DNA of 15,587 bases from contig CALCCV010000160.1 in assembly GCA_937900305.1 (NCBI GenBank), positions 1-15,587 of the forward strand, read 5' to 3'. Of the stretch, positions 7,405 through 14,794 are shown one piece after another (positions within the stretch are counted from its first letter, which is position 1; each line of letters begins with the position of its first letter). The notes below the pieces were generated by a model. It ran no database searches, had not been told where the DNA came from, and saw nothing but the letters and a program-made list of their open reading frames with translations. Origin of the DNA: an uncultured Pseudobdellovibrionaceae bacterium (GTDB taxonomy: Bacteria > Bdellovibrionota > Bdellovibrionia > Bdellovibrionales > Bdellovibrionaceae). Both the position numbers and the translations under genes were made by a program.

Positions 7405-8105
7405 AAAAATTAAGAAACTGGGCTCTATCAGTTGTTTTGATTGCAGGGACGCTCTTGCCTGTAAGATCCGCGCGAGCGGATCTTTTTGGCGGTGACATCG
7501 CAGTCCTTGTCCAAATCCTTGCTCAAGCCATGGAGCAGCTCATTCAACTTAAATCGATTCTTGCCAATGGAGAAGATACGCTAGGTCTACTTCGTGACAT
7601 TAATGCCGGAATCCGCGACGGCCTTCGCGTCATTCAGATTTTTGATCCGAAACTAAATCCTGGGCTTTACGGCAATCAAAGTACTGCACTTCAAGTGCTG
7701 GCAACACTTGAACAGCTTTACGGCAAAGTACCACAAACACAAAATGAAAATTTGCAAAAAGCCCAGGATCAGTCGGTTGCAGAAAGTATTGCAATGAACG
7801 CAAATCTTTACACCTATGCCGATAGTGTCGACGTTCAGGTCTCTCGCATTTTAGAGCATGCAAAAAATGTGAGCCCCCAGGGAGCGGCAAAACTTCAAGC
7901 AGAGAGCATTGCTGTTTTAATCGGTGTCACCACACAGATGCTTCGAACCAATTCAGCAATGCTAAAGGTGATGGCGCAAAACATGGCACTGGAAAACCGC
8001 AAAGACAAGATCCAGTCCCAGCAGTTTCGGACTCAATACAACGATCTTTCAAACTCCATAAGGACTTTACCAAAAAACCCAAGCCTATCAGAGCTTGATC
8101 GATGA
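7401..8105 (+). CDS. virB5: VirB5/TrbJ-like periplasmic T4SS protein
   Basis: VirB5/TrbJ proteins are exported pilus-tip or periplasmic components. The 234-residue product starts with a signal peptide (KKLRNWALSVVLIAGTLL…) ending at ARA (about residue 26). The mature start DLFGGDIAVLVQILAQAMEQ is typical of the family. The remainder is mainly long alpha-helical, Gln-rich sequence (about 100-220), as expected for the VirB5 helix bundle. The start overlaps the VirB4 stop and has GGAGG at 7392-7396. The place between VirB4 and VirB6 matches the classical operon order. Confidence 0.82.
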   Translation: MKKLRNWALSVVLIAGTLLPVRSARADLFGGDIAVLVQILAQAMEQLIQLKSILANGEDTLGLLRDINAGIRDGLRVIQIFDPKLNPGLYGNQSTALQVLATLEQLYGKVPQTQNENLQKAQDQSVAESIAMNANLYTYADSVDVQVSRILEHAKNVSPQGAAKLQAESIAVLIGVTTQMLRTNSAMLKVMAQNMALENRKDKIQSQQFRTQYNDLSNSIRTLPKNPSLSELDR

Positions 8106-8118
8106 AAGGAGGTCACTC

Positions 8119-9006
8119 ATGCCGCATTTTGAAGTTCTAGGGTCTTTGGTTAAAGATTTACATCAGGAATTTGTCCGGATGTTTTATCTGATTTTGCCGG
8201 TGTTTTATATGATAGCAATCGCGCTTGGCTGGTTTCGCACTCGCTCGGAATTTAACTTCATCGACCCGCTCAAACGTGCAATCATTGCGACTCTTCTTTT
8301 GGTGAGCTTTCAAGACATCAGCACCGCTATCGTAAGTGTTGCCGATGCCATCGCAACTCGCATCGACGATATGTCAGGGCTCGATGCTGTCATGAAGATG
8401 GCCGATCAAAAGATTCAAGGGTACTCCATTTCTCCGACCGCTGCGCTTTTGTCGTTTCCGGACCTGTTGGTTTCGATACTGACTTTTCTAAGTTATTTGA
8501 TTTTGTACGTGGCAAGGTATCTCACCATCGTCATGTACTATTTTTTCTGGATCTTTCTCTCAGTCTCTTCACCGCTACTGCTTTTATTTAATGTCTTTCC
8601 GGGAACAAGCCAGATCACAGCCAATTTATTTCGAGGTCTTATCGAGGTGGCATCATGGAAGATTTGTTGGGCCATTTTGTCAGCTATGCTGACAGCCCTT
8701 TCATTTGGCGACATCTACAAGACTGAGGGGAATTACTTAACGGTCGTGGTGCTAAATTTTGTCATAGCACTTGCGATGATAATGACTCCAATGATCGTGA
8801 AATCCTTGGTGGGCTCAGGTGTACAAAGCATGTCATCTAGCCTCGGCGCAGGCGCTGTTGCTGCGATGGTCGCAGTTCCTGCAAAAGCAGGTGTTGTCGC
8901 GTCTAAGGCATCAGCAGGAATGAGCGTTCCGATCAATTTCGCAAAAAATAAAATTGTTCAAAGAAGAGAAGAAAAACAAAGGAGGGATTCATGGAACAAA
9001 ATGTAA
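8119..9006 (+). CDS. virB6: VirB6/TrbL-like polytopic inner-membrane channel protein
   Basis: VirB6/TrbL proteins are the multi-spanning inner-membrane core of the translocation channel. From ATG 8119 the product has 295 residues with about six hydrophobic segments (near 22-38, 53-72, 115-135, 137-160, 180-198, 207-227), then an Ala/Gly-rich stretch (about 240-268) and a basic cytoplasmic end (276-295). ATG 8119 is preferred because of AAAGGAGGT at 8105-8113; a TTG at 8095 would overlap the preceding gene with no such site. Its last 16 bases overlap the VirB8 gene. No room remains for a separate virB7 between them. Confidence 0.85.
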   Translation: MPHFEVLGSLVKDLHQEFVRMFYLILPVFYMIAIALGWFRTRSEFNFIDPLKRAIIATLLLVSFQDISTAIVSVADAIATRIDDMSGLDAVMKMADQKIQGYSISPTAALLSFPDLLVSILTFLSYLILYVARYLTIVMYYFFWIFLSVSSPLLLLFNVFPGTSQITANLFRGLIEVASWKICWAILSAMLTALSFGDIYKTEGNYLTVVVLNFVIALAMIMTPMIVKSLVGSGVQSMSSSLGAGAVAAMVAVPAKAGVVASKASAGMSVPINFAKNKIVQRREEKQRRDSWNKM

Positions 9007-9584
9007 AACAAAAGTCAGTTATCTCAGGTTTCCCGAAAATGTTTGCCGATCTTTCGCACCAGAACCAGTTTTTAAAAATGATTTCCTTCGGGCTGATTGT
9101 GATTACGCTTGTCTCGCTATCACTTGTCGCCGTGTTTGTTAGGTCAGGTCCAAAGGTCATTGCGCTCACGCCAACGGGAGAACTGGCGGAGTACTCAGAC
9201 ATTGTAAGTGAAGACCATGTGAAGGCCCTTGCCAAGCACTATTTAGAGCTTCGGTATTCCTGGGATGCGAAGACTTTGGTTAAAAATCTCAGCCGGGCTG
9301 AGGATTTGATCGCTGATCCCATGGTGCCAGCATTTAAGAAAGCGATGAGCGATCTCTTGCGATTCTCAAAGGACAAACATGTGGGGCAAAGAGTCTATGC
9401 ACGCTCGATCAATGTAGATGGAAAAAAAGGAACCGTTCAGATTTTGGCGGATCGAGTGACCGAGATTCAAGGCCTTAAAGCGGCGACGGTTTTAAAATTG
9501 ACCCTCTCTTACACTGTCGATGAGCGAAGCTTTAAAAATCCGTGGGGCGTTTACGTTACCAAAGAGATTGAGGAGCCGCTATGA
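8991..9584 (+). CDS. virB8: VirB8/TrbF/TraE-like bitopic T4SS protein
   Basis: VirB8-type proteins link the inner-membrane complex to the periplasmic core. The 197-residue product has a short cytoplasmic part, one membrane helix (about 29-50) and a periplasmic domain of about 145 residues. Its ending NPWGVYVTKEIEE matches the conserved final strand region of VirB8/TraE proteins. It is shorter than Agrobacterium VirB8 (about 237) but near F-type TraE. ATG 8991 has AAAGGAGGG about 5 bases upstream and lies inside the end of the VirB6 gene. Its stop overlaps the VirB9 start (ATGA). Confidence 0.85.
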   Translation: MEQNVKQKSVISGFPKMFADLSHQNQFLKMISFGLIVITLVSLSLVAVFVRSGPKVIALTPTGELAEYSDIVSEDHVKALAKHYLELRYSWDAKTLVKNLSRAEDLIADPMVPAFKKAMSDLLRFSKDKHVGQRVYARSINVDGKKGTVQILADRVTEIQGLKAATVLKLTLSYTVDERSFKNPWGVYVTKEIEEPL

Positions 9585-10303
9585 GATGGAAGATTGTAGG
9601 CCTCATTTCCGTGGCTCTTCTTGGAGTCGAGGCACTTGCTCAAAACCGAGTGCGAACCGTGGAAGTCGTGGGTGATCAAATTGTTCCCGTTCGAACCGCA
9701 GTTGGAATTGCGACCATCATTCAAGTGCCAGATACTCCCAGTAGTGTTGTCCTAGGCGATCTTTCAGCGTTTAAGGTTGAATACTTAGACTCTGCAATTA
9801 CCGTAAAGCCATTAAAGGCATCGGCTGCAAGTAACCTCTATATTCATACCGACTGGAAACGATATACGTTAAGTTTATCAACTGGCCCCAAGAATTCTGC
9901 TGACTACATCGTCTATCTTAAACCAAAAGAAATGGCGAAGCCCAAGGAGAGTGGCGGTATTACTTGGCAGCCATATCAGCGAATGGTCCAATCGCAAAAC
10001 TTAAAAATTGATATCGTAAGAGTCGGACATTCCGCTGACGGCTTTGGCTTTATTGAATTTAAATTAGCCGCGCTTCAAAGCCAAAAAATTGACCCTGGCA
10101 TCTTTTGGCTCACTCAAAGTGGCAAAACAAAATCCGTTCATGGACTTTACTTGGCAAAGGCAATCCTCACCTCTGGGACATCAACTACGGGCCTCATTAC
10201 AATGCGGCTTTCCGAATTTGAGCGAGCGCCTGTCATTTTAGAGATCAGGGAGAAAAAGACAGTTCGAATCGCAGTTTCAAAGGAGGTTCTATGGGCAAAA
10301 TAA
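9581..10303 (+). CDS. virB9: VirB9/TrbG-like outer-membrane core component
   Basis: VirB9 with VirB7 and VirB10 forms the outer-membrane core complex. The 240-residue product has a signal peptide cut after about residue 20 (VEALA-Q). An N-terminal domain follows whose phrases PVRTAVGIATIIQVP, VVLGDLSAFKVEYL and SNLYIHTDWKRY are characteristic of VirB9/TrbG. A C-terminal beta-rich domain follows from about 130. It is somewhat shorter than typical VirB9 (about 290). The start overlaps the VirB8 stop and has AGGAG five bases upstream; the end overlaps the VirB10 gene by 13 bases. Confidence 0.87.
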   Translation: MRWKIVGLISVALLGVEALAQNRVRTVEVVGDQIVPVRTAVGIATIIQVPDTPSSVVLGDLSAFKVEYLDSAITVKPLKASAASNLYIHTDWKRYTLSLSTGPKNSADYIVYLKPKEMAKPKESGGITWQPYQRMVQSQNLKIDIVRVGHSADGFGFIEFKLAALQSQKIDPGIFWLTQSGKTKSVHGLYLAKAILTSGTSTTGLITMRLSEFERAPVILEIREKKTVRIAVSKEVLWAK

Positions 10304-11241
10304 TATCGGTCACCAAAAAGTTTTTTGAAAGTCTGATTTGGAAAGATGTGGCGGCCCCTACGAGCAAGCGTGATCTCAACACAGGAAAGCTTTGGATTGT
10401 CGGAATCTCACTAGTTGCAGGAGGTATTACTATCATTCTGTTTTTGCCGGCTACACCGCCAGTCACGGGCGACTTTCAAGAAAAGCGAGAGCTAGGACTT
10501 AGGCAAAATAGCGAAAGTCCTACCGCTGACATTAATAGCCAAACACAAACAGCATTTGGAACCGTCCAGGGCCAGACGATTCCTTACTACAATGGAGGGG
10601 GAGGAACCGGAGGCAGTGGAACCTCCAGCGATCGCAACACCACTATGATTTTAGTGCGTGAGGGCCTTGATAGTACAAGTCAGCTTCCGGCAGGCTCAAA
10701 ATTTCAAGTGAGGCTCCTAGATAAAATGACGGTCTCAGATGAAGCGGTGCCACTCATAGGCGTGGTCACAAAAGGGGTCTCAACCGAAACAGCCATTGCG
10801 ATCCCCGAGGGGACAAAAATCTTTGGTCTCGTGTCTTATCAAAAGTCTTCAGGGCGCGCCATGATCCGTTTTCAAAGTGTCGCCTATCCAAATGGAGCCA
10901 TGAAAGAGCTTATGGGAATAGCTCAAGGCAGTGACGGCCAAATTGGCGTTGAGGGCCGAGTTAAGTCAAAGGCTTTTATGAATACCGCTGGTCAGATGAT
11001 CACTCGCTTTGTCGGAAGTTATGCGGAAGGAACGGTATCTCGGGATTTTATGGGCCACAGTCAAGGAGGGGCTCAGAATGGCTTACTCTCTGCCGTTGCC
11101 GACACCGCCAAAGACCGAACTCAGAAATACGGCGAGGATATGAAAGCCGAAAAAGAGTGGATCGAGATCGAAGCAGGAACTGAGGTTCTGGTTATGGTGA
11201 CAGCTCCGTTTAGATTTCGCGAGCCTGGAGTGGTGAGATGA
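10291..11241 (+). CDS. virB10: VirB10/TrbI-like core complex protein
   Basis: VirB10 spans the envelope and connects inner-membrane ATPases to the outer-membrane pore. The 316-residue product has a cytoplasmic start, one membrane helix (about 33-53) and a periplasmic linker with a glycine-rich patch (GGGGTGGSG near 101-109) rather than the usual long Pro-rich repeat. A C-terminal beta-barrel domain follows, ending in the conserved TEVLVMVTAPF type strand. MNTAGQMITRFVGSYAEG near 230-247 fits the helix region that forms the outer pore. ATG 10291 has AAAGGAGGT upstream. The protein is on the short side for the family. The stop overlaps the coupling-protein start. Confidence 0.87.
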   Translation: MGKIISVTKKFFESLIWKDVAAPTSKRDLNTGKLWIVGISLVAGGITIILFLPATPPVTGDFQEKRELGLRQNSESPTADINSQTQTAFGTVQGQTIPYYNGGGGTGGSGTSSDRNTTMILVREGLDSTSQLPAGSKFQVRLLDKMTVSDEAVPLIGVVTKGVSTETAIAIPEGTKIFGLVSYQKSSGRAMIRFQSVAYPNGAMKELMGIAQGSDGQIGVEGRVKSKAFMNTAGQMITRFVGSYAEGTVSRDFMGHSQGGAQNGLLSAVADTAKDRTQKYGEDMKAEKEWIEIEAGTEVLVMVTAPFRFREPGVVR

Positions 11242-12890
11242 AGAATCAGAACCAAGACTCCGGTCAGTATGACTCGTTGATCGTTTTATTTCTGATTTGT
11301 TTTTTTGGATTTGCGATCTATAAAGCCTATCTTCGAGCACTGCCCCGTATGATCAATTTCTATTGGCACCACTATTGGCTAATCGTTGTGGTATTGACGC
11401 TGCTCTTGACGGCTCTTTTTTGGTGGACCTATTTTAAAGTTGAACGCCGAATCAAAAGTTGGAAGACAAAAAGAATCGAACATGCCGAAAAGCTCGTTGA
11501 TAGTTTCGTCATCGGCATTGATGGAACTGGCAATGAAGTACGTATCAATTGTGAAACTAGACGTCTTCACTGCGAGGTCATTGGAAGCACGAGTGCTGGA
11601 AAGTCAGAAAGTGTTATTATTCCGTGGGCAGTTGAGGACATCCGCGCTGGTCGTGGCTTGGTCATCATAGACGGTAAGGCCGATAAGTCATTTCTTAATA
11701 AGCTTTACGCTTACGCAAAAAAATACAATAGAACTGACGACTTCCAGCTCTTCTCCCTTGGGCACCCTACTTTGAGTCAAACGTTCAACCCGCTCATTGG
11801 GGGAACTGCAGACGAAATTACAGAGAGGATTTTTTCAAGTTTTGAGTTTGAAGAAAATTACTATAAAGATTTGCAGTTTCTGTACCTTTCGCAAGTACTG
11901 CGGATATTTATCAAAGCCGGGGTGACGCCAACTTTTTTTAAACTCTATCAGGCCATCACAAGGCCGTTGATCCTCCAAGACCTTGCTTTTAAAACCAAGG
12001 ACTCTCTTTTGACTAGCTGGGTAGATGACCAAAATTCCCTAAAAAGAGAGGAGCGAGAAAGTCGTGTAAGCGGGCTTTTAACCAAGATCGGAAAATTTGC
12101 ACTTAGCGATTACGCTCCGCTGTTTAACTCTAATTGTCCCACAATCAGGTTAGATCAGGCTATGAGTGAGAATAAGATTGTTTACTTTCAGCTACCTGCA
12201 ATGAAGTCAAAGGAGCTTGGACGGGCTTCTGGAAAATTGGTCCTGCAGGCTCTTCAAAGTGCGGTGGCTGATCGCCATGCCCATGGAGATAGAGAACATC
12301 GATTCTTCTCGATATTTCTAGATGATATCTCTGAGTACCTTTATGGCGGGTTTGTGACCATGCTCAATAAGTCCAGAAGTGCCAATGTCGGAGTCGTTCT
12401 GGCGCATCAGGCTCTAGGGGATATTGAGCAACTGGGGGCGGATGTTGCAAACACGGTTATCACAAATACAAATATAAAAATCATCATGAGGGGAAACGAG
12501 CCAAGCTCGGCTGAGTTTTTTGCAAAAATGATTGGCACCAAAAAAGCAGAGAAGTCTACTGAGCGACGAGAAAAGACTTGGCTTTCAAAAAATAAAACAG
12601 GCCAAGAGTCAGTCCGCGAGGTTGAAGAATTTGAGATCCATCCCAATGTCATAAAGCGCGAACTAGGAATTGGCGAAGGAATCCTGCTCTATCCCGATAA
12701 ATACAAAACTATCTTCGGTAAGGTGAAATTTCACATGGTCCCGAATATTCCGATCGTTCCACTTCCTGAAGTGCAAAAGGACCAACCTGCAGGATTTAAC
12801 TTAGAGATTAAAGAACCGGTCACGAAGAGCGGCGTCGAGGAAACCGAGGAGGAAAATAAAAAACAACGAACCATAGGAGGTCAATTATGA
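11238..12890 (+). CDS. virD4: VirD4/TraG-type coupling ATPase (T4CP)
   Basis: Coupling proteins bring the relaxase-DNA complex to the channel. The 550-residue product has two N-terminal membrane helices (about 13-32 and 45-65). An ATPase domain has Walker A GSTSAGKS (116-123, Lys122) and Walker B SIFLDDISEY (358-367). A TraM-recognition-type region follows (VVLAHQALGDIEQLG, TNTNIKIIMRGNEPSSAEFF, about 386-428). In Walker B the residue after Asp362 is Asp363 where most VirD4 proteins carry Glu; I believe the DD form also occurs in some TraG/TraD-like branches. The C-terminal 40 residues are acidic and may contact the relaxase. It is coupled to VirB10 (ATGA) and to the lipoprotein gene behind it (ATGA at 12887). 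Confidence 0.92.
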   Translation: MKNQNQDSGQYDSLIVLFLICFFGFAIYKAYLRALPRMINFYWHHYWLIVVVLTLLLTALFWWTYFKVERRIKSWKTKRIEHAEKLVDSFVIGIDGTGNEVRINCETRRLHCEVIGSTSAGKSESVIIPWAVEDIRAGRGLVIIDGKADKSFLNKLYAYAKKYNRTDDFQLFSLGHPTLSQTFNPLIGGTADEITERIFSSFEFEENYYKDLQFLYLSQVLRIFIKAGVTPTFFKLYQAITRPLILQDLAFKTKDSLLTSWVDDQNSLKREERESRVSGLLTKIGKFALSDYAPLFNSNCPTIRLDQAMSENKIVYFQLPAMKSKELGRASGKLVLQALQSAVADRHAHGDREHRFFSIFLDDISEYLYGGFVTMLNKSRSANVGVVLAHQALGDIEQLGADVANTVITNTNIKIIMRGNEPSSAEFFAKMIGTKKAEKSTERREKTWLSKNKTGQESVREVEEFEIHPNVIKRELGIGEGILLYPDKYKTIFGKVKFHMVPNIPIVPLPEVQKDQPAGFNLEIKEPVTKSGVEETEEENKKQRTIGGQL

Positions 12891-13318
12891 TCGCTCGTAA
12901 AATGAAGTTAGTATTGTTTGTCAGTTCAATGATTTTTGTAACCAGTTGTGCGACGAAACAAAAGACGGTTGCTCTAGGCGGTGGCATTGGTGCGACCGGA
13001 GGTGCGGCTCTTGGCGCCATTGCTGACCCTGGAAAAAATGGAGAATACCGAACCAGAAATATCGTCGTTGGTGCGGCCTTAGGTGGCATGGCAGGTTTGA
13101 TCACCGGATCAGTCGTGGGTGACAAAATGGACAAGGCTCGTAAGGAAAGTTTTGAACAAGGAAGAAAGGCTCAACCGTCACCCGGTGAAATGCCAAAAAT
13201 TAAAGATGCCGTTGTCGAGACTCAGTGGGTTCCGGCTAAGCGAGTTGGAAATCGATTCATTGAAGGACATTTTGAATACTTGATTGCAGAGCCTGCTCGC
13301 TGGGAGGACGGCCAATGA
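12887..13318 (+). CDS. Glycine-zipper lipoprotein, possible VirB7 counterpart
   Basis: The 143-residue product has a lipoprotein signal (FVSSMIFVTSC, lipidation Cys21). A glycine-zipper region follows, with two Gly/Ala-rich helices (about 31-47 and 61-78) that could insert in or line a membrane, as in Rickettsia 17-kDa antigen-like proteins. The C-terminal third (about 100-143) contains WVPAKRVGNRFIEGHFEY, a WVP-type segment often seen behind such zippers. VirB7 is usually a short lipoprotein encoded between virB6 and virB8; here that site is empty and the lipoprotein follows the coupling protein. A role in the outer-membrane core is therefore plausible but inferred. The start is an ATGA overlap with AGGAGGT upstream. 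Confidence 0.78.
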   Translation: MIARKMKLVLFVSSMIFVTSCATKQKTVALGGGIGATGGAALGAIADPGKNGEYRTRNIVVGAALGGMAGLITGSVVGDKMDKARKESFEQGRKAQPSPGEMPKIKDAVVETQWVPAKRVGNRFIEGHFEYLIAEPARWEDGQ

Positions 13319-14073
13319 GGGAGGCTAAACTACTTTTTGATGCTGTCTCGCTAACCGCAAAAACCGGCTTTCTTACAAAGTCAATTTTTCGAGAAATTGC
13401 AAAGCCTGAGAGTGAGAGAAGCGAGCAGCGCTTTTGGCAGGCTCTAAACAGCAGCCAATTATTTCAACCGCTTCGCTTTATCAAATACAACATTGAAGTT
13501 TTAAGACTCACCTCAAAGGGCAGACAAATGGCGTTGGGTTTCGGAACTCCGGTTGTTTCCAGTCCTCACATTGCAAACGTTGAACACGATGAAATGGCGG
13601 CCTTCGTTGGACTCCGTCTTCAACAATCTGGTCTTATCCGCAGTTGGTCGTCTGAGGCAATTCTTAAACAGGAAATCCAAAGAGACGGAATTAGTGCGGC
13701 AGAGGGTCCTAAGGGGAAGTATCCAGATATTTTGATTGAACTTGAAGTTACAGGGCCCGCAGTTCGAGTGGCCATTGAAATCGAAAGAACAGGTAAGCCG
13801 CAAAAGAGGTACGATGAAATCATTTACTCATATGGCGGCTGGAAAAATTTAGACGCAGTGATTTTTGCATTCAACCTAAAGTACATCGAAAGTGCTATTC
13901 GTAGATCCATGTCGCGAAGTCACTATCCCCAGACGGGGCCTGAGGTGATCTTTACAGACCTGAAGTCATTTATCGATAACCCGAGCAATGCGAAACTAAA
14001 GGTCAGAAGCGAAGATCAAAATATCGCGACAATTGTAAAGAGCATTGCGACAAAAAGAAAAGTGGCAGCATGA
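13315..14073 (+). CDS. Replication-relaxation/MobC-like protein, candidate relaxase
   Basis: The 252-residue product has an N-terminal winged-helix-like part (about 1-75). A conserved-looking HIANVEHDE segment follows (85-93), then a nuclease-like core: KYPDILIEL (Asp138) and VAIEIERTGK (Glu155, Glu157, Lys161) followed by RYDEIIYSY. This D…ExE…K layout is the PD-(D/E)XK pattern of the replication-relaxation family, which I associate with the MobC relaxase of CloDF13-type plasmids (MOBC). No HUH-type or tyrosine relaxase gene is seen in the window, and this gene sits between the coupling protein block and a large inverted repeat, so it is the best relaxase candidate. It may instead be a regulator or accessory protein of the family. 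It starts in an ATGA overlap with GGGAGGA upstream. Confidence 0.6.
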   Translation: MREAKLLFDAVSLTAKTGFLTKSIFREIAKPESERSEQRFWQALNSSQLFQPLRFIKYNIEVLRLTSKGRQMALGFGTPVVSSPHIANVEHDEMAAFVGLRLQQSGLIRSWSSEAILKQEIQRDGISAAEGPKGKYPDILIELEVTGPAVRVAIEIERTGKPQKRYDEIIYSYGGWKNLDAVIFAFNLKYIESAIRRSMSRSHYPQTGPEVIFTDLKSFIDNPSNAKLKVRSEDQNIATIVKSIATKRKVAA

Positions 14074-14089
14074 GCACTGGAAAAATTAT

Positions 14090-14129
14090 TTGGCGAAATA
14101 TTGGCGAACTGGCGCCAAAACTGCGCCAA
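14090..14129. repeat. Symmetric array of four TTGGCG half-sites
   Basis: TTGGCG occurs at 14090-14095 and 14101-14106, and its reverse complement CGCCAA at 14113-14118 and 14124-14129. Each pair is spaced by 11 bases, about one helical turn, and the whole array is mirror-symmetric around 14109/14110, where TGGCGCCA (14110-14117) lies. Such order suggests a cooperative binding site for a dimeric or tetrameric protein, for instance the relaxase, the accessory protein at 14336 or an autoregulator. It begins 16 bases after the stop at 14073. Confidence 0.6.
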
Positions 14130-14176
14130 TTTAAAAAAGGGACAAGTGGTTGATGAGACTCAGCAATGCGACTGCC

Positions 14177-14275
14177 GCCACCCCCAAATGCCCCCTCTAA
14201 AGGTTCCTGACCACCCACCCCCAACGAGTACATTGGTGGAGGGTGGTCAGGAACACGGGGACAAATGGGGGTGGC
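14177..14275. repeat. Nested inverted repeat, candidate origin of transfer (oriT)
   Basis: The inner arms 14203-14216 and 14241-14254 are perfect 14-base complements (GTTCCTGACCACCC type). With three mismatches the stem continues to 14226/14231, giving 24-base arms around a four-base AGTA loop. Outer arms GCCACCCCCA (14177-14186) and TGGGGGTGGC (14266-14275) are also perfect complements. No T-run follows, so a terminator is unlikely. A large hairpin beside a relaxase candidate and a TTGGCG array is the layout of oriT regions. The nick site cannot be located by eye. An open frame crossing this region (14101-14310) is judged chance. Confidence 0.5.
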
Positions 14276-14335
14276 TAGTACAGTGGGATATGGGAATAGG
14301 AATAAATTAATTATATTTAAGAGAGAGGAGGAGGA

Positions 14336-14794
14336 ATGGGAGAAGAAAAGAAGAATACAGAGGAAAATACGGGAGACAGTGACAAAAACGATGGGTCATT
14401 AAGAGGTAATGGTGATCTTGTTAGTCATAAAATATCGATCACGACGGAGGCGGAAAAAACTGTTTCGAAGTTGGTTTTGAGAATAAATGACGGATTTGAG
14501 GGCGGACGAGTGAGTCGTCAAGATGTTGCAAGCTGGTTTCTATTGCGAAGCGCTGAGAAGTTTGGTGATGACGAATTACAACAGATTCGCTCTGAATTCT
14601 TTAACGAGCGTGATTATTTGTCGACAGTACTTAAAAAAGCCAAAGGTTCACATGATCTTCCAAAAGAGCTAAGGACTTTGCTTCGCAGCAGCAGTGGCGT
14701 CAGTGCTGAAAAAAGAAAAGCAAAAAAAAGATTGATTCCTGATTACACCAATGAGGTAATCAATTCTGTTGAAAGTGACGAGGCTGCAACATGA
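14336..14794 (+). CDS. Putative ribbon-helix-helix-like mobilisation accessory protein
   Basis: The 152-residue product has a polar, probably disordered start (1-29), then a short strand HKISITT (31-37) and two helices. The second (about 58-76, RVSRQDVASWFLLRSAEKF) resembles the strand-helix-helix order of ribbon-helix-helix DNA-binding accessory proteins. A basic stretch (125-133, KRKAKKR) follows. ATG 14336 has a strong AGGAGGAGGA just upstream. Its location directly behind the inverted repeats fits an oriT-binding relaxosome component or autoregulator. The family is not firmly recognised; the fold is inferred from pattern only. The stop overlaps the next start (ATGA at 14791). Confidence 0.55.
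   Translation: MGEEKKNTEENTGDSDKNDGSLRGNGDLVSHKISITTEAEKTVSKLVLRINDGFEGGRVSRQDVASWFLLRSAEKFGDDELQQIRSEFFNERDYLSTVLKKAKGSHDLPKELRTLLRSSSGVSAEKRKAKKRLIPDYTNEVINSVESDEAAT

Noticed and set aside
7298..7498. Minus-strand open frames over the secretion genes (this and others such as 8933-9235 and 12820-13134)
   Set aside because: They lie opposite strongly supported plus-strand genes, show no family pattern and lack translation signals.
14101..14310. 69-codon open frame across the inverted repeats
   Set aside because: No ribosome-binding site, low-complexity Pro/Gly content produced by the repeat arms themselves, and no recognisable protein pattern; the repeats explain the sequence better.
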